Below, in pieces: positions 57,371 to 64,000 of a stretch of 64,000 bases of DNA (positions within the stretch are counted from its first letter, which is position 1; each line of letters starts with the position of its first letter). The notes under the pieces were generated by a model that was given only the letters and a program-made list of their open reading frames with translations, had not been told where the DNA came from and did no database searches. Made by a program: the position numbers and the translations under genes. The DNA is from Propionibacteriaceae bacterium (GTDB lineage Bacteria > Actinomycetota > Actinomycetes > Propionibacteriales > Propionibacteriaceae), in NCBI GenBank assembly GCA_030532575.1, contig JAUNKV010000005.1, forward strand, positions 62,001-126,000, written 5' to 3'.

Positions 57371-59758
57371 ATGAGCCTGGTCGGGATCGTCGCGGTCTCC
57401 CACAGCCGTGCCCTCGCGGATGCCGCCGTCGAGTTGTCGTTGCAGATGGTCCACGGCGAACAGCCAGCCGTCCTGGTGGCCGCCGGGACCAGCGACGGCA
57501 GGCTCGGCACGGATGCCACCGCCGTCGCTGAGGCCATCACGGCGGCCGACCGGGGCGCGGGCGTGGTGGTGCTCGTCGATCTCGGCTCGGCGATACTGAG
57601 CGCCGAACTCGCCCTCGACCTCATCGAATCCGACCCGGAGCAGGTGAGGATCATCGCGGCCCCCTTCGTGGAAGGACTCCTGGCCGCAGTGGTGCAGGCC
57701 GCGACGGGTGCGGACCTGGAGGAGGTCGCCGCCGAGGCCAGCCGCGCCCTGGCCGCCAAACAGGAAGCCCTGGGCACTCAGGAGCCCCCGGCCCCGACAG
57801 CCCAGGCCCCCGCCTGGACCGCCACCGCGAAGGATTCGGCCACCCTGGTCAACCCGTCGGGCCTGCACGTGCGTCCCGTGGCCCAGGTGGTGGCGGCGGT
57901 CTCCGGATTCAACTGCCAACTGCGGCTGCTCTGCCACGGCCGGGAGGCCTCTGGCACCTCGCCGGTCTCCCTGGCCGGGCTGGGCGCCCGGCAGGGGGAC
58001 CGGGTGTGGGTGGAGGCCGCTGGTCCCGATGCCGACGAGGCGGTGGCCGCCGTGGTCGCGCTGATCCACGATGGTTTCGGTGAGCTCACCGCCGTCCAGC
58101 AGCAGCCCGTCCCCATCGCCACCGGCCCGCAGGGGGTCAGTGCTGGCCGGGTGGTCGGAACCGCCCGGATCATGACCAGCCCCGCCACCAAACCCCCAAA
58201 GGACTTCCTGCTGTCGCCAGACGAGATCCCCGAGGAACGCCGTCGCCTGGCCGAAGCCCTGGAGACCACTGCCGTGGGCTACGAATCCCAGGCCGAAGGG
58301 GCAGCCACAGAAGTGGCTGAGATTCTGCGGGCCAGCGCCATGTTGTCGCGCGACCCGATGTTGACCACGCGGGCCCTGGACCGGGTCGGGGTGGACGGGG
58401 CTGGCGGGGTGTCGGCACTGTGGCAGACGGTCTCCGAGATCGTGGTGGAATTCCAGACCAGCGGCGGGCTGCTGGCGGAACGAGTCACCGATCTCATCGA
58501 CATCCGCGACCGCGCGGTCAGCCACCTCACGGGCCGACCCCTGCCCGGGATTCCCGTCAGCGAGGCACCGTTCATCCTGGTGGCCCAGGACCTGGCCCCG
58601 TCAGACACCGCGACCCTGAACGCTGAACGGTGCCTGGGCATCATCACCGTGGACGGCGGCCCCACTTCCCACACCTCCATCCTGGCCCGCAGCATGGGCA
58701 TCCCGGCTGTGGTCGGGGTGAGCGATGCACTCGGGATTCCCGACGGCACGACGGTACTACTGGACGGTGACACCGGCGAGGTGCTGGTGGACCCGGATGA
58801 GGCCCAGCGGGCAGGGGCCCGGACCGCCCCGGCGACGATCCCGCCGCTGACCGCGCCGGGCCGCACCGCTGACGGGGTCGCCGTCGGGCTGTACGCCAAC
58901 GTCGCCTCCTCCGGGGCCGCCGAGGTGGCACAGCGTGCTGGTGCGGAGGGAATCGGACTGTTCCGAACCGAGATCGGGTTCCTGGCCAGCCGGGAGGAAC
59001 CGAGCATCACCGAGCAGGCCGAGGGATACGCGAAGGTCCTGGCGCCATTCGTCGACCGCAAGGTGGTGGTGCGAACCCTCGATGCGGGCAGCGACAAACC
59101 ATTGCCGTTCCTCACCGCCCCCGGTGAGGAGAACCCGGCGTTGGGCATCCGTGGTTTCCGCACCCAGGCGCTGGCACCCGAGGTGCTGGAGCGGCAGCTG
59201 GCGGCCATCGCGCTGGCCGAACAGGACAGCGGGGCGGAGGTGTGGGTGATGGCCCCGATGATCTCCACTCCCGACGAGGCCGCCCGGTTCGCCGCGCTGG
59301 CACGCTCCGCCGGGCTGCGGCACGTCGGTGTGATGATCGAGGTCCCGGCGGCCGCGTTGTGTGCCAGGGAGATTCTGGCTGAGGTGGACTTCGCCAGCAT
59401 CGGCAGCAACGACCTCACCCAGTACGTCATGGCCATCGACCGGATGGCGACGGGGGTGCCGGAGTTGCAGGACCCGTGGAACCCGGCGGTGCTACGACTC
59501 ATCCAGGCCATCGGCGAGGCAGGCCACGAGCTGGGCAAGCCTGTCTCCTGCTGCGGCGAGGCCGCCGCCATGCCGGACCTGGCTCCGGTGCTGGTGGGGC
59601 TCGGCGTCACGACATTGTCGATGAGCGTGCAGTCCCTGGAGCAGGTGCGCACCGCGTTGGCCGGAACCACCCTCGAGCAGTGTCGAGCAGCCGCGCGGAC
59701 CGCCGTCCAGGCCACCAGTCCGCAGGCAGCCAGGGAGGCCGCGGCAGCGTTGGGGTGA
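57371..59758 (+). CDS. dhaM: DhaM fused to HPr and full-length PTS enzyme I
   Basis: A 795-residue multidomain phosphotransferase: EIIA-Man-like DhaM (residues 1-135, His11 in VAVSHSRALAD), a Pro/Ala linker, HPr (about 155-240, His166 in NPSGLHVRPVAQ) and enzyme I (about 260-795). The enzyme I part has phosphohistidine His434 in GGPTSHTSILAR, GIGLFRTEIGFLAS, RTLDAGSDKPLPFL, IGSNDLTQYVMAIDR and Cys in SCCGEAAA. E. coli DhaM (about 470 residues) stops after the enzyme I N-terminal part. Here the PEP-binding barrel is present, so it should take phosphate from PEP directly. It starts 4 bp after dhaL. Confidence 0.93.
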   Translation: MSLVGIVAVSHSRALADAAVELSLQMVHGEQPAVLVAAGTSDGRLGTDATAVAEAITAADRGAGVVVLVDLGSAILSAELALDLIESDPEQVRIIAAPFVEGLLAAVVQAATGADLEEVAAEASRALAAKQEALGTQEPPAPTAQAPAWTATAKDSATLVNPSGLHVRPVAQVVAAVSGFNCQLRLLCHGREASGTSPVSLAGLGARQGDRVWVEAAGPDADEAVAAVVALIHDGFGELTAVQQQPVPIATGPQGVSAGRVVGTARIMTSPATKPPKDFLLSPDEIPEERRRLAEALETTAVGYESQAEGAATEVAEILRASAMLSRDPMLTTRALDRVGVDGAGGVSALWQTVSEIVVEFQTSGGLLAERVTDLIDIRDRAVSHLTGRPLPGIPVSEAPFILVAQDLAPSDTATLNAERCLGIITVDGGPTSHTSILARSMGIPAVVGVSDALGIPDGTTVLLDGDTGEVLVDPDEAQRAGARTAPATIPPLTAPGRTADGVAVGLYANVASSGAAEVAQRAGAEGIGLFRTEIGFLASREEPSITEQAEGYAKVLAPFVDRKVVVRTLDAGSDKPLPFLTAPGEENPALGIRGFRTQALAPEVLERQLAAIALAEQDSGAEVWVMAPMISTPDEAARFAALARSAGLRHVGVMIEVPAAALCAREILAEVDFASIGSNDLTQYVMAIDRMATGVPELQDPWNPAVLRLIQAIGEAGHELGKPVSCCGEAAAMPDLAPVLVGLGVTTLSMSVQSLEQVRTALAGTTLEQCRAAARTAVQATSPQAAREAAAALG

Positions 59759-59805
59759 CCCCGGGGCATGACACACTGACCGGGATCAACCCAACAGGAG
59801 GATCC

Positions 59806-60558
59806 ATGAAAGCCCAGTTCTCAGTACTCGCGGTCACCTCGGTGGCCGCCCTGACCCTGACACTCAGTGCCTGCTCCGGCAGCCCCGCCCCCAGTACCGA
59901 GGGGTCGGCCACGCCGCAGGCGGCTGACAACTCCTCGATGGCGGAGGGCACCCCGATGGGCACCGACCCCCAGTCGGACAGCTCCCCAGCCGCCCAGGGG
60001 ACCGATGCAGGCGGCACCGACAACGCTCAGCCCTCCTCCGAGTTCGACGGGAAACTCCTGGTGGGTGAACACGCGGGGATCACGCTCAATGCCGTCCCCC
60101 ACCTCACTGACTTCGGTGCCGTCCAGGAGGGGGCAGAGGTCGAACCCGCTGAGTGCAACGCCAAGGACCTGCCGAAGACCAAGGCGGCCTCCGCCGGGGT
60201 GGGTGCCGTCCTGGTCGGCTCGGTCACCCTGGCCGACAACTCCTTCGCCCCGGCTTTCAAGGAGCACGTGATGAAATGCCCCACCGTGACGGCAACCGCG
60301 GGAGGCATCACCGTCCAGCAGACCCAGGAGGTGGCCGAGGTCACCGTTGAAGGCGTTGAGGGGGCCTACGCCGTCAAACACGTGACCGAGTCGACGCTCG
60401 GTGAGGAGAAGATCGCCCAGCAGTCCTACTACATCGCCGGTGTTGTCTCCGACACCAGCGTCGTGATCCTCGTCACCGGCCTGGATGGCAGCTCCCCGCC
60501 CGACCCCGAGGTCGCCAAGGAGCTGTTCGAGAAGCAACGGGCTCTGCTGGGGGCCTGA
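59806..60558 (+). CDS. Lipoprotein of unknown function
   Basis: A 250-residue lipoprotein with signal and lipobox TLTLSACSG (Cys about residue 23). A Ser/Thr/Pro/Gly-rich linker runs to about residue 80. The folded domain that follows contains two conserved-looking cysteines (AECNAKDLPKT and VMKCPTVTA) and resembles the compact beta domains of actinobacterial surface lipoproteins such as mycobacterial DUF5642-like proteins. Role unknown. It has its own CAGGAGG ribosome site and a terminator at 60571. The dhaM stop is 47 bp upstream. Confidence 0.8.
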   Translation: MKAQFSVLAVTSVAALTLTLSACSGSPAPSTEGSATPQAADNSSMAEGTPMGTDPQSDSSPAAQGTDAGGTDNAQPSSEFDGKLLVGEHAGITLNAVPHLTDFGAVQEGAEVEPAECNAKDLPKTKAASAGVGAVLVGSVTLADNSFAPAFKEHVMKCPTVTATAGGITVQQTQEVAEVTVEGVEGAYAVKHVTESTLGEEKIAQQSYYIAGVVSDTSVVILVTGLDGSSPPDPEVAKELFEKQRALLGA

Positions 60559-60570
60559 TACCTCGAGAGC

Positions 60571-60609
60571 ACCGGTCTGCGCATCGCATGATGTGCAGAC
60601 CGGTGTTTT
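60571..60609 (+). terminator. Terminator after the lipoprotein gene
   Basis: ACCGGTCTGCGCATC pairs with GATGTGCAGACCGGT (15 bp with one G-U) around a 4-nt loop, then GTTTT. A classical intrinsic terminator 12 bp after the stop codon. Confidence 0.92.
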
Positions 60610-60648
60610 ACACTGTTCGGCGGCCCTGAACCGACCCGAGGAGTCCGT

Positions 60649-62499
60649 ATGCCCATCCGTTCCGATCTGCGCAACGTCGCGATCGTCGCCCATGTCGATC
60701 ATGGCAAGACCACGCTGGTGGATGCCATGTTGTGGCAGTCCGGCGCTTTCCGGGAAGGCTCGGATGTCAACAACCGGGTGATGGACTCGATGGACCTGGA
60801 GCGGGAGAAGGGCATCACCATCCTCGCGAAGAACACCGCGGTGCGTCACCGGATGGCCGATGGGCAGGAGGTGACGATCAACATCATCGACACCCCGGGT
60901 CACGCCGATTTCGGCGGCGAGGTGGAGCGCGGCCTGGAGATGGTGGACGGTGTGGTGCTGCTGGTGGACGCCTCCGAGGGGCCGCTGCCGCAGACCCGGT
61001 TCGTGCTGCGCAAGGCGCTGGCGAAGAAGCTGCCGCTCATCGTGGTGGTGAACAAGGTGGACCGCTCGGATGCCCGGATCGCCGCCGTCGTGGACGAGAC
61101 CTACGACCTGTTCATGGACCTGCTCGACGACGACGCCGCCGACGGCCTGGACTTCCCCATCGTCTACGCCTCGGCGAAGGCCGGGCGGGCCTCACTGACC
61201 CAGCCCGAGGACGGCCGGATGCCGGACTCGGAGAACCTGGAGCCGCTGTTCACCACCATCATGGAGCACATCCCCGCCCCCGCGTACGAGGAGGGTGCCA
61301 CCCTGCAGGCCCACGTCACCAACCTGGACGCCTCCCCCTACCTCGGCCGGTTGGCGCTGTGCCGGGTGGTGGCGGGCGAGCTGCGGCGCGGCCAGCAGGT
61401 GGCGTGGTGCAGGGCCGACGGCACCGTGACGAATGTGAAGCTGACCGAGCTGTTGATGACCGAGGCACTGGAGCGGGTGCCCGCCGATGTGGCGGGGCCG
61501 GGGGACATCGTCGCCATCGCCGGTATCCCGGAGATCACCATCGGGGAGACCCTCTCCGATCCGGAGAACCCGAAGCCGCTGCCGTTGATCCACGTGGACG
61601 AGCCGTCGATCTCCATGACGATCGGCATCAACACCTCGCCGCTGGCCGGGAAGTCCGGTAAGAATCTCACCGCCCGGCTGGTGAAGGCCCGGCTGGATCA
61701 GGAGCTGATCGGCAACGTCTCCATCCGGGTCAAGCCGACGGAACGCCCCGACACCTGGGAGGTGCAGGGCCGAGGTGAGCTGCAGCTGGCGGTGCTGGTG
61801 GAGATGATGCGCCGGGAGAGCTTCGAGCTGACCGTGGGCAAGCCGCAAGTGGTGACGAAGGTCATCGACGGAAAGGTTCACGAGCCCATCGAGCGGCTCA
61901 CGGTGGACATCCCGGAGGAGTTCGTGGGCGTGGTCACCCAGCTGATGGGGCTGCGTCGGGGCCGCATGGAGACGATGGTCAACCACGGCACCGGCTGGGT
62001 GCGCATGGAATTCCTGGTCCCGGCGCGTGGGCTGATCGGGTTCCGCACCGAGTTCCTCACCGAGACGCGCGGCACCGGCATCATGAACCACGTGGCGGAG
62101 GGCTACGAACCGTGGGCGGGTGACTTCCGCACCCGCCCGACGGGATCGCTGGTGGCCGACCGCACGGGCGTGGTCACCTCGTACGCCCTGTTCAACCTGC
62201 AGGAACGCGGCACCATGTTCGTCGGCCCCGGCGCCGAGGTCTACGAGGGCATGATCGTGGGCGAGAACCCGCGCCCCGAGGACATGGACGTCAACCCGTC
62301 GAAGGAGAAGAAGCTCACCAACATCCGCTCCTCGACGGGCGACGAGCTGGAGCGCCTCATCCCACCGCGGCTGATGTCGATGGAGCAGCAGCTGGAGTTC
62401 TGCGCCGCCGACGAGTGCCTGGAGGTGACCCCAGCCGTGGTGCGCATCCGCAAGGTGGTGCTGGGCCAGAAGGATCGCGCCCGCCTCAAGCGGGGCTGA
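60649..62499 (+). CDS. typA: Ribosome-associated GTPase TypA/BipA
   Basis: A 616-residue translational GTPase. G motifs: G1 AHVDHGKTTL, G2 GITILAKNT region, G3 DTPGHADFGGEVE, G4 NKVDRSDAR, G5 YASAKAG. An EF-G-like domain, two alpha/beta domains and the TypA-specific C-terminal domain (FRTRPTGSLVADRTGV, then EVTPAVVRIRK) follow. It binds ribosomes under stress and cold. The ATG has CCGAGGAG upstream and follows the terminator at 60571. Confidence 0.95.
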   Translation: MPIRSDLRNVAIVAHVDHGKTTLVDAMLWQSGAFREGSDVNNRVMDSMDLEREKGITILAKNTAVRHRMADGQEVTINIIDTPGHADFGGEVERGLEMVDGVVLLVDASEGPLPQTRFVLRKALAKKLPLIVVVNKVDRSDARIAAVVDETYDLFMDLLDDDAADGLDFPIVYASAKAGRASLTQPEDGRMPDSENLEPLFTTIMEHIPAPAYEEGATLQAHVTNLDASPYLGRLALCRVVAGELRRGQQVAWCRADGTVTNVKLTELLMTEALERVPADVAGPGDIVAIAGIPEITIGETLSDPENPKPLPLIHVDEPSISMTIGINTSPLAGKSGKNLTARLVKARLDQELIGNVSIRVKPTERPDTWEVQGRGELQLAVLVEMMRRESFELTVGKPQVVTKVIDGKVHEPIERLTVDIPEEFVGVVTQLMGLRRGRMETMVNHGTGWVRMEFLVPARGLIGFRTEFLTETRGTGIMNHVAEGYEPWAGDFRTRPTGSLVADRTGVVTSYALFNLQERGTMFVGPGAEVYEGMIVGENPRPEDMDVNPSKEKKLTNIRSSTGDELERLIPPRLMSMEQQLEFCAADECLEVTPAVVRIRKVVLGQKDRARLKRG

Positions 62500-62599
62500 G
62501 GGCGTCTGGGCCGAGTCAGGCGAAACCCACCCACACGCAGGAGACGGGTCGTCGTTCCGCCTGCCTGAAATCCATCCCGCCAGGGGCCACGCGCCCTTT

Positions 62600-62605
62600 T
62601 ATGCT
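62600..62605 (+). promoter_or_regulatory. Leaderless-type -10 box for the MarR gene
   Basis: TATGCT, then GGTGAC, then GTG 62612. Confidence 0.55.
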
Positions 62606-62611
62606 GGTGAC

Positions 62612-63148
62612 GTGACTGATACGGATACCTCCTCGTTCCACCTGCCACACCCTCGCCGTGGCGAGGAGGAGTTCGCCGAGGACTCTGCTGCCCGGCTCGG
62701 GTCGCACATCAAGACGGCGGAGCAGGCACTGCTCACGGCAAAGTCCGAGGCGTTGCGCCCGTTCGATTTGACGGTGGCGCAGTACGCGGTGTTGATGTCG
62801 TTGTACTACATGCCCGAGCAATCGTCGGCTCAGCTCGCGCGGGTCGCGGCGGTCACAGCGCAGACGATGGGGCAAACACTCGACAAGCTCGAAGCCAAGG
62901 GGTTCGTGACCCGGGTGCCTTCAAAGGTGCATCGCAGGATGCTGGTTGTCTCCCTGACCCCTGCGGGCGAGGCTCTGGCCCTGCGGGCAGACGAGGCCCC
63001 GCGGGCAATCGAGCAGCGCCTGGGCGAAGCCTTCACCGATGCGGAACGCACGCAGCTGCGCGACCTGTTGCGTCGGGCCACCGCCTCGCTGCGAGGCGAC
63101 TCCAGCGAGGAGGACCCTCAGCCCTCCGTTAAGAGGGTCCGCGAATAG
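62612..63148 (+). CDS. MarR-family transcriptional regulator
   Basis: A 178-residue MarR protein with a winged helix (SSAQLARVAAVTAQTMGQTL recognition region, LEAKGFVTRVPSKVHRRML wing). Helix 1 and the C-terminal helix (TDAERTQLRDLLRRATASL) form the dimer interface. It probably senses a small phenolic or oxidant and represses the quinone oxidoreductase gene at 63433, which has a matching operator. The last codons (RVRE) and the stop are supplied by a MITE-like element. Without it the frame would end at TAG right after Lys (SVK). Confidence 0.9.
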   Translation: MTDTDTSSFHLPHPRRGEEEFAEDSAARLGSHIKTAEQALLTAKSEALRPFDLTVAQYAVLMSLYYMPEQSSAQLARVAAVTAQTMGQTLDKLEAKGFVTRVPSKVHRRMLVVSLTPAGEALALRADEAPRAIEQRLGEAFTDAERTQLRDLLRRATASLRGDSSEEDPQPSVKRVRE

Positions 63149-63293
63149 GCGGAATCTACTGCGGTCGCCCTGGTGGCCCCCTGGCTGCGTTGAACTCCTC
63201 GACTGCCACGATCCAGTGCGATCTTCGTCGTCCGCCTTGCCAGGTGCCCACCATGACGATCCTCGTGACGATCCCACCTCACCGCGCACCCTC
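63133..63293 (+). repeat. MITE-like element, copy C
   Basis: A 161 bp copy of the family at 486-645 and 3951-4110. Ends: GAGGGTCCGCGAATAGG on the left and CCTCACCGCGCACCCTC on the right. TAA occurs on both sides (63130-63132 and 63294-63296) as a target duplication. It is inserted within the last codon before the original stop of the MarR gene and separates that gene from its likely target at 63433. Confidence 0.87.
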
Positions 63294-63386
63294 TAAGTAG
63301 CGAGCCCGGCAAGGACACTTCGATCCACCCGAGCCCAACCCGGCAGGGACCCCGTGATCCATCAACACGACCCCTTGCCTTAATAT

Positions 63387-63414
63387 AAGCAACCTGATAT
63401 TTTTCAGGTTACTT
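63387..63414. promoter_or_regulatory. MarR-type operator before the quinone oxidoreductase gene
   Basis: AAGCAACCTGA (63387-63397) and TCAGGTTACTT (63404-63414) are 11-bp inverted arms with one mismatch and a 6-nt spacer. A TAATAT/TATAAG stretch just to the left could be the -10 box, so a bound dimer would cover the transcription start. The size and symmetry fit MarR-family operators. Confidence 0.75.
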
Positions 63415-63432
63415 ACATTGAGGAGGCAGCGC

Positions 63433-64000
63433 ATGAAGGCTGTACAGATCATGAGCTACGACGGACCTGAGGGACTGCGCTACGACGAGGTCCCCACTCC
63501 CGAGCCGCAACGGGGACAGATCGCACTCGACGTCGAGTTCGCTGGGGCGAACTACGTCGAAGCCCTGTTCGCAGGTGGGCTCGTTCCTGCTCCCCTGCCC
63601 TGGGTGCCGGGGATCGAGGTCTCCGGCCGGGTACGTGCGCTCGGCGAGGGAGTCACCGGGTTCACACCCGGCGATCAGGTTGCGGCATTGACGATCAATG
63701 ATGGAGGCGGGTACGGGCAGGTTGCCGTCACCCAGGCCGGACTCGTGGCGCCACTGCCGACTGGCATGGACCCTGCCCTGGCAGCAGTGGTGCCGTCGAA
63801 CACGACCACCGCCCTGATCGCACTCGAACGCATCGCTCACCTGGCCCCCGGCGACCATGTGCTTGTCCACGCTGCCGCGGGAGGGCTCGGGTCACAGTTC
63901 GGGCAAATCGCCCGCACCCTCGGCGCTGACCGCGTCGTGGGGGTCGTCGGCAGCAAGGAGAAAAGACAGGCTGCACTCGACCTGGGTTATGACGAGGTCT
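63433..64000 (+). CDS. NADPH:quinone oxidoreductase family protein (runs off the right edge)
   Basis: The first 189 codons of a medium-chain dehydrogenase/quinone reductase: MKAVQIMSYDGPEGLRYDEV, VPGIEVSGRVRALGEGVTGF, VHAAAGGLGSQFGQIARTLGA (the NADPH-binding Rossmann start). The catalytic zinc ligands of alcohol dehydrogenases are absent, as in quinone oxidoreductases. The ribosome site AGGAGG lies 7 nt before the ATG. The MarR-type operator upstream suggests induction by a reactive or phenolic compound. The C-terminus is beyond the window. Confidence 0.9.
   Translation, partial: MKAVQIMSYDGPEGLRYDEVPTPEPQRGQIALDVEFAGANYVEALFAGGLVPAPLPWVPGIEVSGRVRALGEGVTGFTPGDQVAALTINDGGGYGQVAVTQAGLVAPLPTGMDPALAAVVPSNTTTALIALERIAHLAPGDHVLVHAAAGGLGSQFGQIARTLGADRVVGVVGSKEKRQAALDLGYDEV

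Overview
This window is 64 kb of high-GC, gene-dense chromosomal DNA with short intergenic gaps. It looks like a Gram-positive actinobacterium. Supporting signs are actinobacterial gene types (a eukaryote-type UDP-glucose pyrophosphorylase, a SpoVT-AbrB/ABC exporter operon, DhaM fused to enzyme I, Tat-exported sugar-binding lipoprotein), many promoters lying 6-7 nt from the start codon, and long perfect-stem hairpins between genes. A nitrite-ammonifying NrfHA operon with system II cytochrome c maturation, next to lactose, isomaltose/maltose and dihydroxyacetone utilisation, fits a facultative or anaerobic fermenter such as a member of the Propionibacteriaceae. That placement is inference; no rRNA or other marker gene is present.

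Layout. 1-7.5 kb: end of a folate enzyme, FmdB, a SAF-domain protein, mscL, UDP-glucose pyrophosphorylase, a glutamine-synthetase-like enzyme, RNase Z and a tandem VOC protein. 7.6-16.9 kb: PutA, a methyltransferase, a TIGR01777 epimerase, a leftward AbrB/ABC exporter operon, two alpha/beta hydrolases and, between them, a cluster of repeated ATGTCGA-type sites. 17.0-18.3 kb: a two-gene module joining an unrecognised 250-residue protein to a PIN nuclease. 18.4-22.3 kb: SDR, secreted protein, old yellow enzyme, methyltransferase. 22.3-24.8 kb: a VapBC-type pair with a palindromic operator, behind a BCCT transporter. 24.9-32.6 kb: a ROK-regulated alpha-glucoside operon (binding protein, two permeases, two GH13 enzymes with complementary predicted linkage preference). 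32.7-35.7 kb: an acetyltransferase and a nucleotidyltransferase gene cut by an IS3-family element. 35.7-42.3 kb: a leftward operon nrfH-nrfA-TPR-ccdA-resB-ccsB-tlpA. 42.4-48.2 kb: two helical-repeat proteins of unknown role, a DUF2254-type membrane protein, a possible structured RNA and a Tat-exported esterase. 48.5-54.3 kb: lactose module (GPH symporter, lacZ, divergent lacI). 54.3-62.5 kb: purA, dhaKLM, a lipoprotein and typA. 62.6-64.0 kb: a MarR regulator and the start of a quinone oxidoreductase with a MarR-type operator.

Three copies of a 160-161 bp MITE-like element (486-645, 3951-4110, 63133-63293) have GAGGGTGCGCGGTGAGG-type inverted ends. Two of them have matching 3-bp target duplications. 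Each sits within a few bases of the stop codon of a gene, in the same orientation relative to that gene. This is the most unusual structural signal in the window. Other points of interest are the clean in-frame reconstruction of the nucleotidyltransferase gene when the IS3 element is removed, the CXXCH (rather than CXXCK) first haem of NrfA, the PIN-domain module at 17-18.3 kb and the site cluster at 16.0-16.1 kb.
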